A DNA stretch of 64,000 nt from NCBI RefSeq assembly GCF_000025485.1, contig NC_013851.1, positions 363,001 to 427,000 of the forward strand, in the 5' to 3' direction. Of the stretch, positions 1-9,768 are shown in pieces. Within the stretch, counting starts at the first letter, position 1; every line of letters starts with the position of its first letter. This stretch comes from Allochromatium vinosum DSM 180. Its GTDB lineage: Bacteria > Pseudomonadota > Gammaproteobacteria > Chromatiales > Chromatiaceae. Made by a program: the position numbers and the translations under genes. The notes below the pieces were generated by a model. It worked only from the letters and a program-made list of their open reading frames with translations. It was not told the DNA's origin and ran no database searches.

Positions 1-500
1 ACGTTTTCGGAATACTTGCTGGTCAGTTGCGACAGCTCCTGGCTGATCGCCTTGTAGCGCGCCTTTTTCTCTGGCGGCAGATCCACGCCCGAGAGATGGA
101 AGTCGCGCAGCGCGTTCTCCAGCAGCTTGCGTTGCGCCGCGTCCAGATGTTCCTGGGCTGCGACGGCGCGATAGGCCTGGAACAGCGCCTCGTTCTGACC
201 GACCTCGGTGCCGTACTCGCTGAGCTTGGGCAGACAGGCGTTGTAGGCCGCGCGCAGCGCCTCGCTGTTGAGTACGCCGTTGAGGTGTCCGACCGGCGAC
301 CAGGTGCGGTTCAAGCGATCGTCGACCTCGTCGAGCGGCTCGACGAAGTTCTCCCAGGTCGGCACCGCGACCTCGCGCGTCAGCCGTTCGATCGCTTCAC
401 GACACTCGGCCAGCCGGGCGTCGACGGCCGGCTCGATGTGCTCGGGACGGATCAGGTTGAAGGCCGGCAGACCGGCTTGATCGAGGAGTGGATTGGGCAT
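1..500 (-). CDS. prlC: Oligopeptidase A (M3 zinc peptidase), N-terminal part
   Basis: A minus-strand frame starts with ATG at 498-500 and stays open to the left edge, so only about the first 166 residues are here. The protein begins MPNPLLDQAGLPAFNLIRP and continues with an EHIEPAV segment, the typical start of oligopeptidase A. This cytoplasmic thimet-type metallopeptidase degrades small peptides and cleaved signal peptides. The HExxH zinc site lies beyond the window, so catalytic competence cannot be checked. It is the last gene of the minus-strand group at this end; 143 bp separate it from the CNP1-like gene upstream. Confidence 0.85.
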   Translation of the reverse strand, partial: MPNPLLDQAGLPAFNLIRPEHIEPAVDARLAECREAIERLTREVAVPTWENFVEPLDEVDDRLNRTWSPVGHLNGVLNSEALRAAYNACLPKLSEYGTEVGQNEALFQAYRAVAAQEHLDAAQRKLLENALRDFHLSGVDLPPEKKARYKAISQELSQLTSKYSEN

Positions 501-643
501 GGATGGCGTGATCCGTGGTCGGTTGACGAGTGTTCGGTGGACGACCGCGCGCGTGGTCATCGAACGGTCATGATAAAGCCTTGCGCGTCAGACCGACAAA
601 AGATCGCGGCTCCAAACCGTCATTCAAGGCCGTTCGAGGCGAT

Positions 644-1213
644 TCAGTCCGGCAGGAAACCGCTGTTCTGGCGTGGGGCGATGTGCCCCTGGAGCGAGCG
701 TTTGATGTCCTTGAGCGGCCTGGGTTTGAAGGCGCGCGGAATGCAGAAATGATGGCGCTGGAGTTCGACCCGATAGCGCTCGGTCGCCGGACCGATCCCT
801 TGCCAGTCTTCGTTCACGGGCGTGAATCCGCTGCCGGTGCCATAGGCGAAGACCCGGTAGTGGCCCTGAGGCGTGCAGCGGATGCCCTCGAAGGAGAGGT
901 TGCGCGCGCCCGTGCCGGAGCGCGCGACCAGGGTATAGCGCACCACCTCATCGGGACCGACGTTCAGATGCTTGCCGTCGATGAAATAGCGAAACGAATC
1001 CTGGGGGCCGTCGAGCCTGAATTCGATCAGATCCGCGTCGGCCGGCAACGGCGGCAACCGGGTCAGCGCCTCGGTCCAGGGTGTTCCGGGCTTGACGCTC
1101 GACGGCGTGAAGGGTTCCGGCTCGTGGATGAAGGGACTCTCCTCGGCGGGAACCGAGGTGGCCCAAAGAATGGCGAACAGGACATAGAGTCGTGTGAATC
1201 GGATCTGTCTCAT
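644..1213 (-). CDS. CNP1-like family secreted protein
   Basis: The product is 189 residues if translation starts at MRQIRF. It opens with a hydrophobic signal peptide (about residues 6-23, ending SVPA). The body has the pattern of the CNP1-like family: FRYFIDGKHL near residue 75, a VVRYTLVARSGTGARN segment, EGIRC, then YAYG/FAYGTGSG-type residues and a C-terminal FCIP. The family is uncharacterised and thought to be periplasmic; I can give no activity. The frame is open further upstream to 1633, but those residues have the composition of an antisense shadow of the neighbouring transglutaminase gene. No strong ribosome site marks the start, so it could be a few codons further up. Confidence 0.65.
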   Translation of the reverse strand: MRQIRFTRLYVLFAILWATSVPAEESPFIHEPEPFTPSSVKPGTPWTEALTRLPPLPADADLIEFRLDGPQDSFRYFIDGKHLNVGPDEVVRYTLVARSGTGARNLSFEGIRCTPQGHYRVFAYGTGSGFTPVNEDWQGIGPATERYRVELQRHHFCIPRAFKPRPLKDIKRSLQGHIAPRQNSGFLPD

Positions 1214-1307
1214 TGGGTGCCATGGGTCATGCATCGAGAGGAGGCCGACCATGATGCGACAGGACTCGCCTTGGGTCGAGTCCATCGTCGCCGCTCCTTG
1301 GGCTGAA

Positions 1308-4300
1308 TCAGCATCCGGGTCGATAGCGCAGATCCAGGGTATAGGGATGCTCGCCGGCCGGTTCCTCGGGCGGCGGGTCGATCTCGCCTGGGGTGTGCCC
1401 CATGACGCGGAAACGCGCGATGCGCCGGCTCTCGGCCTCATAGCTGTTGACCGGGAAGCTCGACTCACTGCGTCCGCCCGGATGAGCGACGTAATAGGTA
1501 CAGCCGCCGAGACTGCGCCGGTTCCAGAGATCGACGATCTCGAACACCAGCGGATTGTGCGCCGGGATGGTCGGATGCAGACCGGACGGCGGACTCCAGG
1601 CCTTGAAGCGGATGCCGGCGACGAATTCGGCACGGCGTCCGGTCGGGCGCAGCGGCACGCGCCGTCCGTTGCAGACCAGGACGTGCCGATCGCCGACCAT
1701 CCCGTTCACCTTGACCTGCATCCGCTCCACCGAGCTGTCGACGAAGCGCGCCGTACCCTGGGCCGTGACTTCCTCGCCGAGCACGTGCCAGGGTTCGATG
1801 GCCGCGCGCAGTTCCATGTCGATCCCGTTGTCGGTGATCAGATCGCCATAGTGCGGGAAGCGGAACTCGAAGAAGGGCTCGAACCAGTCCAGCTCGATCG
1901 GATACCCGGCGCGGCGCATGTCACAGATGACATCGGTGAAATCCTGACGCACGAAATGCGGCAGCAGGAAGCGGTCGTGCAGCTCGGTGCCCCAGCGGAT
2001 GGGTTGGCGCCGATAGGGTTCCTTCCAGAAGCGCGCGACCAGGGTGCGCAGCAACAGCATCTGCGCCAGACTCATCCGATGATGCGGCGGCATCTCGAAG
2101 CCCCGGAACTCCAGCAATCCCTGACGCCCTGAGGCACTGTCGGGCGAATAGAGCTTGTCGATGCAGAACTCGGTGCGATGGGTGTTACCCGTCACATCGG
2201 TCAGCAGGTTGCGCAGTACCCGATCGACGATCCAGGGCTGAGGCACCTCGCCGGGCGGCATCTGCTGGAAGGCGATGTCCAGTTCATAGAGCCGGTCATC
2301 GCGCGCCTCGTCGACCCGTGGGGCCTGACTGGTCGGGCCGATGAACAGCCCCGAGAACAGATAGGACAGGCTCGGATGATGCTGCCAGTAGGTGATGAGG
2401 CTCTGCACCAGATCCGGCTTGCGCAACAGCGGACTGTCGGCCGGGGTCGGGCCGCCGAGCGTGACATGGTTGCCGCCGCCGGTGCCGGTGTGACGGCCGT
2501 CGAGCATGAACTTCTCGGTGCCGAGGCGCGCGAGCCGTGCTTCTTCGTAGAGGATCTGCGTATCCGAGACCAGTTGGTCCCAGCTCTCGGCCGGATGGAT
2601 GTTGACCTCGATGACGCCGGGGTCCGGAGTGACGGCGAGCTTTTGCAGACGCGGATCGCGCGGCGGCTCATAGCCCTCGATGATGATCGGCAGTCCGAGT
2701 TCGGCGGCCGTGTCCTCGATGCACATGACCAGATCCAGCCAGTGTTCCAGATGCGTCACGGGCGGCATGAAGCAGTAGAGGCGGCCCAAGCGCGGTTCGA
2801 TGCAGAGCGCGGTGCGGATCAGATCCGGGTGTGGGGTGTCGCTGGGTGCTGTCTGCGGACGCACGTCCTGATGGGCCTCGTCGCGCGGAGCGAGACGGCC
2901 GTAACGCGCCGCGAGATCGCGCGGCTGGACACCCTGCTCACGCAGCGTCTGGGGCGTCCGGGCCGGTTCGACCAGGCGGCTGTAGCGGCGCGCCACTTCG
3001 TCATAGGGCGAGCGCAGGGGGGCAACCGGCTCGAATGGGTTGCGCTCCAGTAGCGGTTCCTGATCGCCATCCGGGACATGGGGCAGGGCGTCGAGCGGCA
3101 GTCGCAGTCCCATCGGCGAGTCGCCCGGGATCAGGAACAGCCGCCCGTCGCGGAAGGTCCAGCGTCCGCTCTTCCAGCCCCCTTCGATCCCGAGTCCCCA
3201 CCAGCGCAGCGGCAGCACGAAGCCGGCCACGCGGTTCAAGCCCTGATCGAACAGCCGGGCGATGCGTTGGCGTTCATTGGGGTCTTTGAGCTTGTTGTCG
3301 AGCGGATCGACGTTGACCGGCAGCCGCGCCTCGCGCCACAGGTAATACCAGGCGTCCTCGTGGGCCGGCGCGGCATGGTCCGGGTCGACGCCCAGATGCC
3401 GGGCAAGGGTGCGGATGAAGTGCTCGGCCTCGGCCGGGCCATGGCCGTAGTCGCCGTCCTCGTGCCCGAACAGCGCCGTATCGCGCCATACAGGTTCGCC
3501 GTCCTTGCGCCAGAAGCAGGACAGCGCCCAGCGCGGCAGTTGCTCGCCCGGATACCACTTGCCCTGACCGAGATGCAGCAAGCCACCGGGCGCAAAACGC
3601 GCGTGGAGCCGGCGCAGCAGATCCTCGGCGAGCACCTTCTTGGTCGGGCCGAGCGCGGCCGTATTCCATTCTTCCCCGTCCATGTCGTCGATCGAGACGA
3701 AGGTCGGCTCGCCGCCCATGGTGAGCCGCACGTCATTGGTCCGCAGTTCGGCGTCGACCTGATGGCCAAGCGCCTCGATCGCCGTCCATTGTTCCTCGGT
3801 ATAGGGCTTGGTGACGCGCGGGTCTTCGTGGATACGCTCGATCTGGTTGTGGAAATAGAACTCGACTTCGCATTTGTCGGTCGCGCCCTCGATCGGTGCG
3901 GCCCCGCGCGGGGCGGGCGAGCAGGCGAGCGGGATATGCCCCTCGCCGGCGAACAGCCCAGAGGTCGGGTCCAGTCCGATCCAGCCCGCGCCCGGCACAT
4001 AGACCTCGGCCCAGGCATGCAGGTCGGTGAAGTCCTGCTCCGGCCCCGATGGACCGTCGAGTGCTTTGACGTCCGCCGTCAACTGCACCAGATAGCCGGA
4101 GACGAAGCGCGCCGCCAGCCCCAGATGACGCAGGATCTGCACCAGCAGCCAGCCGGTGTCGCGGCAGGAACCGAGCCGTTTTTCGAGCGTTTCCTCGCAG
4201 CTCTGCACGCCCGGCTCCATCCGAATCACATAGCCGATGTCCTGTTGCAACCTCTGGTTGAGGTCGACCAGGAAATAGACCGTCTCGCGTTTGGTGCGGT

Positions 4301-4703
4301 CGACGCCCGCCAGCCACTCGCGCAACAGCGGGCCGTCATCGGTGATCTCCAGATAGGGCGCCAGCTCCTTGCGCAGATCGGGCGCATACTCGAACGGATA
4401 GTGATAGGCCGACTCCTCCAGGAAGAAATCGAAGGGGTTGATGGTGATCATCTCGGCGATCACATCGACCTCGATCGACAGCCGCCGCGTCTTCTCGGGG
4501 AAGACCAACCGGGCCAGATAGTTGCCGAAGGCATCCTGCTGCCAGTTGATGAAGTGTCCTTCGGGTTCGACCTTGAGCGAATACGCTCGGATCGGGGTGC
4601 GGCAATGGGGCGCCGGACGCAGCCGCACCACATGGGGCGAGAGTCCGACAGAGCGGTCGAAGCGGTACTCGGTCTTGTGGTTCAGGGCGACCAGGATAGA
4701 CAT
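1308..4703 (-). CDS. Transglutaminase-like protein with C-terminal DUF2126
   Basis: This protein of about 1131 residues starts at MSILVALNHKTEYRF, the usual beginning of the bacterial transglutaminase N-terminal domain. The papain-like core follows, with the expected triad visible as Cys180 (LGSCRDTGWL), His229 (DLHAWAEVY) and Asp245 (GLDPTSGL). Residues from about 330 to the end match the large DUF2126 module, including a GGGNHVTLGG stretch and a SPLLRKPDLVQSL segment. Family members are cytoplasmic proteins thought to act on peptide or amide bonds, often near ATP-grasp and alpha-E proteins; no such partners are in this window. A reading frame extends to 4793 but MSILVAL fits the family start. 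Confidence 0.85.
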   Translation of the reverse strand: MSILVALNHKTEYRFDRSVGLSPHVVRLRPAPHCRTPIRAYSLKVEPEGHFINWQQDAFGNYLARLVFPEKTRRLSIEVDVIAEMITINPFDFFLEESAYHYPFEYAPDLRKELAPYLEITDDGPLLREWLAGVDRTKRETVYFLVDLNQRLQQDIGYVIRMEPGVQSCEETLEKRLGSCRDTGWLLVQILRHLGLAARFVSGYLVQLTADVKALDGPSGPEQDFTDLHAWAEVYVPGAGWIGLDPTSGLFAGEGHIPLACSPAPRGAAPIEGATDKCEVEFYFHNQIERIHEDPRVTKPYTEEQWTAIEALGHQVDAELRTNDVRLTMGGEPTFVSIDDMDGEEWNTAALGPTKKVLAEDLLRRLHARFAPGGLLHLGQGKWYPGEQLPRWALSCFWRKDGEPVWRDTALFGHEDGDYGHGPAEAEHFIRTLARHLGVDPDHAAPAHEDAWYYLWREARLPVNVDPLDNKLKDPNERQRIARLFDQGLNRVAGFVLPLRWWGLGIEGGWKSGRWTFRDGRLFLIPGDSPMGLRLPLDALPHVPDGDQEPLLERNPFEPVAPLRSPYDEVARRYSRLVEPARTPQTLREQGVQPRDLAARYGRLAPRDEAHQDVRPQTAPSDTPHPDLIRTALCIEPRLGRLYCFMPPVTHLEHWLDLVMCIEDTAAELGLPIIIEGYEPPRDPRLQKLAVTPDPGVIEVNIHPAESWDQLVSDTQILYEEARLARLGTEKFMLDGRHTGTGGGNHVTLGGPTPADSPLLRKPDLVQSLITYWQHHPSLSYLFSGLFIGPTSQAPRVDEARDDRLYELDIAFQQMPPGEVPQPWIVDRVLRNLLTDVTGNTHRTEFCIDKLYSPDSASGRQGLLEFRGFEMPPHHRMSLAQMLLLRTLVARFWKEPYRRQPIRWGTELHDRFLLPHFVRQDFTDVICDMRRAGYPIELDWFEPFFEFRFPHYGDLITDNGIDMELRAAIEPWHVLGEEVTAQGTARFVDSSVERMQVKVNGMVGDRHVLVCNGRRVPLRPTGRRAEFVAGIRFKAWSPPSGLHPTIPAHNPLVFEIVDLWNRRSLGGCTYYVAHPGGRSESSFPVNSYEAESRRIARFRVMGHTPGEIDPPPEEPAGEHPYTLDLRYRPGC

Positions 4704-4810
4704 CAGGTGTGCTTCCCGTAAGACGTGGCGTTTGAGCTTACGATCCCACAAAATGCCGCGCCTGTCTTGCCTCGGCGCATACGCGCGCTCCACAGATTCA
4801 GAGGAGGTCC

Positions 4811-6112
4811 ATGGAAACCACAGACACCGTCATGCCCTACGAGGCGATCGACGCCAGCGCCCTGCTGAACTCGCTGCATGCAGGTGTCGTCGTGCATGGT
4901 CCGGGGACCGAGATCCTCTATGCCAATCCGCGCGCGCTGGAACTGCTGCGTCTGTCCGCCACCCAGGCCCTGGGCAAGGCGGCGCTGGATCCCGAGTGGC
5001 GTTTCCTCGACGAACACAAGCGCCTGCTGCCGGTGGAGCAATATCCGGTCAATCGTGTCCTGGCGCGCAACGAGGCCGTGACCAATCAGATCATCGGGGT
5101 CGTCGATGGCCGCTCCGCAGACATCACCTGGGTGCTGGCCAATGCCTATCCCGAACGCGACCAAAATGGAATCATCGCCAAGGTCGTGGTGAGCTTCATC
5201 GACATCACCGGCGAGAAGCGGGACATCCCGTTCGAGCAGATCGTCGCCTATGCCAGCGATCCGGTGGTCGTGACCGAAGCCGATCCCGTGGTCGGGCAGG
5301 GACCGCGCATCCTCTATGTCAACGATGCCTTCACCGATCTCACCGGCTATACGCCCGAGGAGGTCATCGGACAGTCGCCGCGCATCCTGCAGGGCGAACA
5401 CACCGATCCAGAGGCCCGTGCGCGCATCCGTCAGGCACTCATCGATCGCGCTCCGATCCGCGAGCAGATCCTCAACTACACCAAGGGCGGCCAGGAATAC
5501 TGGGTCGAACTCAAGATCGTGCCGCTGCGCAATGCCAGGGGCGAGGTGACGCATTTCGCCGCCATCGAGCACGACATCACCGTGCAGAAAGCCGAGGAGC
5601 TGGTCCTGCGCGAGCTGGCGACCACCGACCCGCTGACCGGTGTGCTCAACCGCCGAGGTTTTTCGGAGCAGGCCCAGGGGCGTCTGGCCGGTGCCTTGCG
5701 CGATGGGCAGGAACTCTCGCTGGCCATGATCGACATCGATTTCTTCAAGCGCATCAACGATACCCATGGCCATGCGGTCGGCGATCAGGCGCTCATCCAT
5801 CTGGCGGGACTGCTACGCACCTCCTTTCGCGAGAGCGACGTCATCGGGCGGCTCGGCGGCGAGGAGTTCGCCGTCCTGCTGCCGGGCGCGACGCTGGAGC
5901 AGAGCCATGTGCTCATGGACAGGTTCAGGATGCGACTCGCGGCCACGCCGCTGAAGCTGCACGATGGCCGGTGGCTGGGGTTCACGGCCAGTATCGGGGT
6001 CGCCGAGCTGAATCCGGAGAAAGCCGGTCTCGCGGCGCTCACCAAGGCCGCCGACAGCGCGCTCTACGCCGCCAAGCACAGTGGGCGCAACCGGGTGTAT
6101 CTGGCACCCTGA
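4811..6112 (+). CDS. PAS-PAS-GGDEF diguanylate cyclase
   Basis: A 433-residue soluble protein with a good ribosome site (GAGGAGG, 4800-4807). Two PAS domains (about residues 10-135 and 145-260) precede a GGDEF domain (about 275-433). The active-site signature is GGEEF at about 349-353, which supports cyclic-di-GMP synthesis. An RESD motif five residues upstream is an RxxD inhibitory site, so product feedback is expected. The second PAS resembles LOV domains in sequence (LTGYTPEEVIGQSPRILQG) but has Ser-Pro where the flavin-binding Cys of LOV should be, so blue-light adduct chemistry is not expected. It converges with the GGDEF-EAL gene, only 10 bp apart. Confidence 0.9.
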   Translation: METTDTVMPYEAIDASALLNSLHAGVVVHGPGTEILYANPRALELLRLSATQALGKAALDPEWRFLDEHKRLLPVEQYPVNRVLARNEAVTNQIIGVVDGRSADITWVLANAYPERDQNGIIAKVVVSFIDITGEKRDIPFEQIVAYASDPVVVTEADPVVGQGPRILYVNDAFTDLTGYTPEEVIGQSPRILQGEHTDPEARARIRQALIDRAPIREQILNYTKGGQEYWVELKIVPLRNARGEVTHFAAIEHDITVQKAEELVLRELATTDPLTGVLNRRGFSEQAQGRLAGALRDGQELSLAMIDIDFFKRINDTHGHAVGDQALIHLAGLLRTSFRESDVIGRLGGEEFAVLLPGATLEQSHVLMDRFRMRLAATPLKLHDGRWLGFTASIGVAELNPEKAGLAALTKAADSALYAAKHSGRNRVYLAP

Positions 6113-6122
6113 GGACGGACGA

Positions 6123-9100
6123 TCAGCACGCCGTCGTCCCGCACGCACGCATCACCTGCGCGAACGCCTCGGCCGGCAACGGACGCCCGAACAGATAGCC
6201 CTGACCGGCCGTGCACCCCTGACGGATCAGGAAATCGCATTGCTCCGGCGTCTCGACACCCTCGGCGATGACGTTGAGCCTCAGATTACGGGCCATGGCG
6301 ATGATGGTGGCCGCGATCTCCATGTCGCTCGAATCCTCCGGGATGTCGCGCACGAAGTCGCGATCGATCTTGAGCTCGTCGATCGGCAGGCGCTTGAGAT
6401 AAGCCAGCGAGGAATAGCCGGTGCCGAAGTCGTCGATCGACAGCCGCACACCGAGCGCCTTGAGCGCGCGAAGACGCTCCAGTGCCTGCTCGCGCTGGTC
6501 CATGATCATGCTCTCGGTCAGCTCCAGCTTGAGCCGTTCGGCCGGCAGGCCGGTCTCGCGCAGAACCCGGGTGACGCGCTCGACCAGATCCGGACTGCGC
6601 AGTTGCCGGCCCGAGAGGTTGACGGCGACTGTCAGATCCGTCAGTCCGCGCGCGCGCCAGGACTGGCAATCGGCACAGGCCTGACGCAGCACCCATTCGC
6701 CCAGCGGCACGATCAGGCCGGTCTCCTCGGCCAGCGGAATGAAGCGGTCGGGAGCCACCAAGCCCTCGGTGGCCGAGTGCCAGCGCACCAGGGCCTCGCA
6801 GCCGATCAGACGCCCGTCGCGCATGTCGATCTGCGCCTGATAGTGCAGCACGAACTCCTCGCTGGCGAGCGCCCGGTGCAGACGCGCCTCCAGCCCCAGG
6901 CGCTCGCGGGCGGTCTGGGTGAGACTCGGGGTGTAGAAACGGTAGGTGTTGCGCCCTTCCTCCTTGGCCTGGTACATGGCGACATCGGCATGCTGGATGA
7001 GATCCGTCACCGTGTGTCCGTCGTCCGGGTAGAGGCTGATGCCGATGCTGGCGCCGACATAGAGTTCCTGGCCGTTGGGGAGATGGAAGGGCTGTTGCAG
7101 CAGGCTCAGGAGGGATTCGGCGACCGCGGCGGCATCCTCCGGACGCTGGAGGTTCTCCAGCAGCACCAGGAACTCGTCGCCGCCGAGCCGGGCGAGGGTG
7201 TCGTCCTCGCGCACCCGCTCGCTCAGCCGCCGCGCAAGCAGTTCCAGCAGCACATCGCCGCTCGGATGCCCCAGACTGTCGTTGACGGTCTTGAAGCGAT
7301 CCAGATCCACGAAGAGCACCGCGACCCGTCCGCCCTGGCGGTCGGCGCGTTCCAGGGCGTGTTCCAGACGCGACTGAACCAGACGGCGATTGGGCAGATT
7401 GGTCAGAGGGTCGTAGTGGACCAGATGTTCGAGCCGTGCCTCGGACTGCTTGAGCTGGCTGATGTCGGTCATGACGCCGACATAGTGACTCGGCCGGCCC
7501 TGACTGTCGGCGACCGTGTTGATGGTGAGGATCTGCGGATAGAGTTCGCCGCTCTTGCGTCGGTTCCAGATCTCGCCCTGCCAGTGCCCGGTCGTCTTGA
7601 GGCTGTGCCACATGGCCTGATAGAACGCGTGATCCTGGCGGTTGGAGCGCAGGAGGCTGGGATTGCGGCCCAGCACCTCGGGTTCGCTGTAGCCGCTGAT
7701 CTCGGTGAAGGCGCGGTTGACGTCGAGGATGCGCCCCTCCAGATCTGTGATGATGACACCCTCGCGAGTGCTCTCGAACACGGTCGCGGCCTGACGCAGC
7801 CGGGTGTCTGCCCGTACCCGCGTGACGGCCAGGCCGGCGATGCAGGCGCATTCATCGATGAGTTCGCGCTCGGTCGGCGTCGGAGCGCGCGGCTCGACAT
7901 AATGGACAAACAGACGGCCGAGCATCTGTCCGGCACCATCCTTGAAGGGCGCGACCCAGTCCGCCGGACGTTCGGGAACCGTTCTTTCGGCGGGCAGGTG
8001 GGGGCCATCGCTGCCGATCTGGATGCTGACCCGCATGTCCGGTTCCATGCGCTCCAGGCGCGTGGCGATCTCACCGAGGATGTCGGTGAGCGAGTGCTTG
8101 TCGATCAGCGCGTCGAGCACCGCCAGGCGCGTCTCGCGCATCTGCTCGCCCGTCTTGGTCGCGGTGATGTCGTGCCAGGCACCCGTGGCCTCGTGGGTCG
8201 TGCCGCCATCGGTCTCCAGGAGCGTCACCTCGTCCTGGATCCAGCGCACCCGTCCCTGGGCATCGATGAGGCGATAGGCGTGCACCATCGCGCCGCCCCG
8301 GTCCAGCTCGCGCAGCCAGTCGAGTGCCGCCTCCCGATCCTCCGGGTGCAGCCGCGAATTCCACCAGCCGGGTTGGAGCGCCAGCGTCGGACTGTAGCCG
8401 AGCAGACGCGCGATGTTCTCGCTGATCCAGGTCAACGGACGCTCGTCCGGACCGAGCCGGCGGCTGTAGAGGATCACCGGGCTGGTGGCCAGCGCCAGAG
8501 CCAGCCGCTCGGAGGCGGCGCGCAGATTGGCGCGCTCACGCTCCAGTTGGGTCAGGCTCCAGGCCTTCTCCAGTGTGGCCGGGAGCTGGTGCAGATAGCC
8601 GGGGTGTTTGGAAAGGTAGTCGTTGACGCCCAGATGCATGGCGCGCGCGGCCACCTCCTCGCTGCCCTGACCCGAGACCATGACGATCGGGATGTCCAGC
8701 CCGCGTTCGGCGCGCAGCACCTTGACGGTCTCCAGGGCATCGAGTCCCGGCAGACGATAGTCCAGCAGCAGCAGATCGAAGGCCGTCGGTGTCAGCGGGT
8801 CGGTCGGCAGTCGCTTCAGGATCTGCTCGGCGTCGTCGACCACCGTCAGCCGGATGTGGGGCGCATAGCGTGCCAGATGGCGCCGGGTCAGGTCGATGTC
8901 GGCGGGGGTGTGCTCGGCATAGAGCACGCGCAGTGGGCGGGCCTGACGGGTCTGGGCCAGACGGAAGCGGCGCCAGGCGTCGCGCAGGGTCGTCGGCAGA
9001 CGCTCGAAGGCGCGCTCACCCTTGGTCAGATAGTCGTCGGCCCCGGCCTGGAGCGCGGCGATGGCCGCATCCTGATCGCCCGAGCCGGTGAGCACCACCA

Positions 9101-9332
9101 CGGCCAGCGGCAGACGCCGTTCGCGGATCCAGGCCAGCAGATCCAGTCCGGAACCGTCGGGCAGGCGCAGATCCAGCAGCGCCAAGTCGTAGCGTCCGGG
9201 AACGGGCAGGCGCTCCAGTGCGTCCGACTGGCGGTCGACCTGATCCAGTTCGATGTCGGGCGCGCGACGCGCCAGCCGCCGCCGGGTCAGATCGGCGTCG
9301 GCTGGATTGTCTTCGACGTGCAGGACGCGCAT
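6123..9332 (-). CDS. REC-REC-PAS-PAS-GGDEF-EAL signalling protein
   Basis: The 1069-residue product has two receiver domains (about 1-120 and 133-255), both with the phospho-acceptor context (LLDLRLPDG; LLLDYRLPG) and conserved Lys. A PAS with PAC segment follows (about 285-395), then a GAF-like stretch (about 400-500), a second PAS (about 515-625), GGDEF (about 635-795, RLGGDEF at 717-721) and EAL (about 812-1060). RxxD (REDD) precedes GGDEF. The EAL part keeps GCEALVRW, DDFGTGYSSL and LKIDRDFV, so phosphodiesterase activity is plausible; which activity dominates cannot be told. It ends the HK-RR-GGDEF/EAL operon, 4 bp after the response regulator, and is probably phosphorylated by the kinase at 9765-11360. 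Confidence 0.9.
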   Translation of the reverse strand: MRVLHVEDNPADADLTRRRLARRAPDIELDQVDRQSDALERLPVPGRYDLALLDLRLPDGSGLDLLAWIRERRLPLAVVVLTGSGDQDAAIAALQAGADDYLTKGERAFERLPTTLRDAWRRFRLAQTRQARPLRVLYAEHTPADIDLTRRHLARYAPHIRLTVVDDAEQILKRLPTDPLTPTAFDLLLLDYRLPGLDALETVKVLRAERGLDIPIVMVSGQGSEEVAARAMHLGVNDYLSKHPGYLHQLPATLEKAWSLTQLERERANLRAASERLALALATSPVILYSRRLGPDERPLTWISENIARLLGYSPTLALQPGWWNSRLHPEDREAALDWLRELDRGGAMVHAYRLIDAQGRVRWIQDEVTLLETDGGTTHEATGAWHDITATKTGEQMRETRLAVLDALIDKHSLTDILGEIATRLERMEPDMRVSIQIGSDGPHLPAERTVPERPADWVAPFKDGAGQMLGRLFVHYVEPRAPTPTERELIDECACIAGLAVTRVRADTRLRQAATVFESTREGVIITDLEGRILDVNRAFTEISGYSEPEVLGRNPSLLRSNRQDHAFYQAMWHSLKTTGHWQGEIWNRRKSGELYPQILTINTVADSQGRPSHYVGVMTDISQLKQSEARLEHLVHYDPLTNLPNRRLVQSRLEHALERADRQGGRVAVLFVDLDRFKTVNDSLGHPSGDVLLELLARRLSERVREDDTLARLGGDEFLVLLENLQRPEDAAAVAESLLSLLQQPFHLPNGQELYVGASIGISLYPDDGHTVTDLIQHADVAMYQAKEEGRNTYRFYTPSLTQTARERLGLEARLHRALASEEFVLHYQAQIDMRDGRLIGCEALVRWHSATEGLVAPDRFIPLAEETGLIVPLGEWVLRQACADCQSWRARGLTDLTVAVNLSGRQLRSPDLVERVTRVLRETGLPAERLKLELTESMIMDQREQALERLRALKALGVRLSIDDFGTGYSSLAYLKRLPIDELKIDRDFVRDIPEDSSDMEIAATIIAMARNLRLNVIAEGVETPEQCDFLIRQGCTAGQGYLFGRPLPAEAFAQVMRACGTTAC

Positions 9333-9336
9333 TCAC

Positions 9337-9768
9337 TCACCTCGCTGGATGGTTGAGCAGACACCAGTACAGTTCGATCTGGGCCGCTACCTCGGTGAAT
9401 TTCTCGAAGTCCACCGGCTTGACGATATACGAATTGGCGCCCAGACGGTAGGCGGCCTGGATGTCCCGATCCTCGCTGGAGGAGGTGAGTACCACCACCG
9501 GCAGATGCTCGCTGACCGGATCGGCGCGAAACTGGCGCAACACCTCCAGACCGTCCAGACAGGGCAGCTTGAGGTCGAGCAGCACGACCAGGGGCGTCGG
9601 CGCGCCGGCCGCCCAGCGCGGAATCCAGTCCAGCGCCTCCTGGCCATCGCGCGCGACCTCGATGGGGTTGGCCAGCTTGCGCCGGCGAAAGGCGCGCAGG
9701 GTCAGATCCAGGTCCATCGGATTGTCCTCCACCAGCAGTATGGGGCGCGCCCCCGTGGTATCGATCAT
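9337..9768 (-). CDS. Single-domain response regulator (Rcp1-like)
   Basis: A 143-residue receiver domain without an output domain. The acidic pocket (VEDNPMDLDL), phospho-acceptor Asp in VVLLDLKLPCLDG, Thr in VVVLTSSSEDRD and Lys in SYIVKPVDF are all present. The sequence type matches the small regulators that pair with phytochrome-like histidine kinases. Its start overlaps the stop of the kinase by 4 nt (ATGA, 9765-9768), indicating translational coupling, and its stop is 4 bp before the GGDEF-EAL gene. Likely role: phosphate relay from the CHASE kinase to the receiver domains of the next protein. Confidence 0.9.
   Translation of the reverse strand: MIDTTGARPILLVEDNPMDLDLTLRAFRRRKLANPIEVARDGQEALDWIPRWAAGAPTPLVVLLDLKLPCLDGLEVLRQFRADPVSEHLPVVVLTSSSEDRDIQAAYRLGANSYIVKPVDFEKFTEVAAQIELYWCLLNHPAR

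Noticed and set aside
5200-5580. LOV photoreceptor domain in the PAS-PAS-GGDEF protein
   Set aside because: The flavin-adduct Cys of LOV (in the NCRFLQ box) is replaced by SPRILQ, so only a PAS domain is claimed.
6081-9356. 1091-codon open frame on the plus strand opposite the REC-REC-GGDEF-EAL gene
   Set aside because: It is an antisense shadow of a GC-rich gene; the minus strand encodes intact domains with all catalytic motifs, while this frame has no recognisable domain and a biased, low-complexity composition.
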